In this document: one piece after another, positions 4,791-5,815 of the stretch | How the letters are laid out: each line of letters begins with the position of its first letter | Numbering within the stretch: the first letter of the stretch is position 1 | Origin: Alphaproteobacteria bacterium | GTDB lineage: Bacteria; Pseudomonadota; Alphaproteobacteria; UBA3830 | Length of the DNA: 5,815 bases | NCBI GenBank assembly: GCA_025998595.1 | Contig: BNWE01000084.1 | Location: 1-5,815, forward strand | Reading direction: 5' to 3' | Position numbers and translations under genes: made by a program | Notes under the pieces: model-generated | Seen by the model: the letters and a program-made list of their open reading frames with translations, nothing else | Told to the model about the DNA's origin: nothing | The model's database searches: none

Positions 4791-5815
4791 TTATGCAGTG
4801 ACTGCACTCGCAGACACTACTCTATCTATTCCATTGATATCTTTTGCTTTTGCAATCGATTCGTATCCGTTTGTTTTTAGTATTGTAGCAACGTCAGCTG
4901 CCTGATCGTATCCCACTTCCAGAAATATCCTGCCATTTTCTTTCAGGAGATGTCGAGATACGACTGCTATCTTGACATACGCCTCCAATCCACAGTCACC
5001 ACCATCCAGCGCCACCATTGGATCGTATCTTCTTACATTTTCGTCCAAAGATGGTATGTCGTCTGTTCTTATATATGGCGGATTGCTGACAATTAAATCG
5101 AAGAAAGCGTTATACCCCTTACAATTGAGAAGTTGGTTTTCTTTTTTCTGGATTCCTACGGCCCTTCGGGCCTCTGAATGACGAGAAACTCTGAAATTAC
5201 CGTCATCCAGAGAAGCGTAGCGACGTAGGGATCCAGTAGAACAAAAATCCGCATTCTCAGTTAAATTGTGTATAGCACACGTTTGGGAAGGTGTAGAAAT
5301 CGAATTCAAGCCTGAGGAACCAATGTCACGTTGGCTCCAATCTGCGGTTATAAATGTTGCGCGATCTATATTCATGAGCCGTTGATTACGAATCGCAACA
5401 TCGATAGCTCGTTGGCTTATGTCAATACCAATACCGGTTGAGCTTTTGAATTCCTGCAAAAGACTGAGCAGAATACAGCCGCTGCCGGTTCCGAGATCCA
5501 GAATTTTCAGTTCATCATTGGTGTTAAAATGCTGCAGAACAGTCTCCACAATCAGCTCCGTTTCTGGCCTTGGATCCAAAACATCTCCGTTCACAAAGAA
5601 GTCATGTTTCCAAAACGATTTTTTTTGGATGATCTTGGAAACAGGCTCGTGGCTTTTATATCTGGACATCATTTCAAGAAACCGCTCGTGTTCTTCCGAA
5701 GTCAGGAATATGGTATCTCCATTGAAAAACACTCCTTCGTAGGACAAATTTTTCATGTGAGCTATTATTCGCCGGATGTCTCGTGCATTTGAGACTTCGT
5801 TCATGTGCTTTTCAA
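4791..5815 (-). CDS. prmC: Release factor glutamine methyltransferase, with in-frame repeat insertion; 5' end outside window
   Basis: PrmC methylates the glutamine of the GGQ motif in release factors RF1 and RF2. The visible product has the PrmC features: part of the N-terminal helical domain, PRPETE (78-83), SAM motif I DLGTGSG (103-109), acidic GIDIS (126-130), catalytic NPPYI (241-245) and a normal C-terminus. An ATG exists at 5802-5804, but no Shine-Dalgarno precedes it, the frame stays open to the edge, and about 20 residues of the usual N-terminus are missing, so the true start is probably beyond the window. Between ADWS (154-157) and FDLIVSNPPY (235-244) there are 77 residues where roughly 10-20 are usual. 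Residues 177-232 are the translation of a 168-bp palindromic repeat, so the inserted peptide precedes the catalytic strand without breaking the frame. Confidence 0.93.
   Translation of the reverse strand, partial: EKHMNEVSNARDIRRIIAHMKNLSYEGVFFNGDTIFLTSEEHERFLEMMSRYKSHEPVSKIIQKKSFWKHDFFVNGDVLDPRPETELIVETVLQHFNTNDELKILDLGTGSGCILLSLLQEFKSSTGIGIDISQRAIDVAIRNQRLMNIDRATFITADWSQRDIGSSGLNSISTPSQTCAIHNLTENADFCSTGSLRRYASLDDGNFRVSRHSEARRAVGIQKKENQLLNCKGYNAFFDLIVSNPPYIRTDDIPSLDENVRRYDPMVALDGGDCGLEAYVKIAVVSRHLLKENGRIFLEVGYDQAADVATILKTNGYESIAKAKDINGIDRVVSASAVTA
5109..5276. repeat. 168-bp palindromic element inserted in frame in prmC
   Basis: The element is bounded by GTTATAC (5109-5115) and GTATAGC (5270-5276). 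Its arms are inversely repeated throughout: TTGAGAA against TTCTCAG near the ends, CTGGATTCCTACG (5148-5160) against CGTAGGGATCCAG (5224-5236), and CTCTGAATGACG against CGTCATCCAGAG at the centre. It is exactly 56 codons long and open on the minus strand, encoding AIHNLTEN...NCKGYN with the core SRHSEARRAVGIQ. It resembles Rickettsia palindromic elements in behaviour (in-gene, in-frame, hairpin-forming); sequence membership in a named family was not tested. No clear target-site duplication is visible. Confidence 0.92.

Noticed and set aside
1..5815. tRNA, rRNA or CRISPR array
   Set aside because: No cloverleaf, rRNA-like sequence or regularly spaced repeats were seen; the only repeats are the palindromic element copies and short internal ones.

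Overview
The window looks like a piece of the chromosome of an alphaproteobacterium, probably an obligate or facultative intracellular one of the Rickettsiales/Holosporales type. This is an inference from three things: moderately AT-rich sequence, housekeeping translation genes scattered among insertion sequences, and a short palindromic repeat inserted in frame inside a housekeeping gene, as known for the Rickettsia palindromic elements. The species cannot be named from the sequence.

Layout. Positions 1-120 hold the C-terminal end of an IS30-family transposase. A 172-bp leader follows, then infC (translation initiation factor IF-3, TTG start) and prmA (ribosomal protein L11 methyltransferase), which overlap by ATGA and form a plus-strand operon. 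After them comes a doubtful small ORF (1825-1977). The minus strand carries a putative secreted or lipid-anchored protein of unknown function (3644-4585) and, at the right edge, prmC (release factor glutamine methyltransferase), whose 5' end probably lies beyond the window.

Mobile layer. A 168-bp palindromic element is present twice. One copy (5109-5276) sits inside prmC and is read through as exactly 56 codons. The other (1989-2113 plus 3480-3522) lies between the two convergent gene groups and has been split by an intact 1366-bp IS110-family element (2114-3479). Removing the IS restores exactly 168 bp.

Central finding. The 232-bp leader between the IS end and the transposase start has the layout of an IS621-type bridge RNA (seekRNA). 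It contains a 5' hairpin, a target-binding loop and a donor-binding loop. Its four guide segments match, in the expected order and polarity, the left target flank, the right target flank, and the two IS ends. The whole guide-target-donor relationship can therefore be read in one locus, and the unoccupied copy of the target inside prmC is a natural second test. The family mechanism is already known; this particular element, its palindromic target and the prmC copy may be undescribed.

The three housekeeping genes all serve translation: IF-3 acts at initiation, PrmA modifies the ribosome stalk base protein, and PrmC modifies the GGQ motif of release factors.
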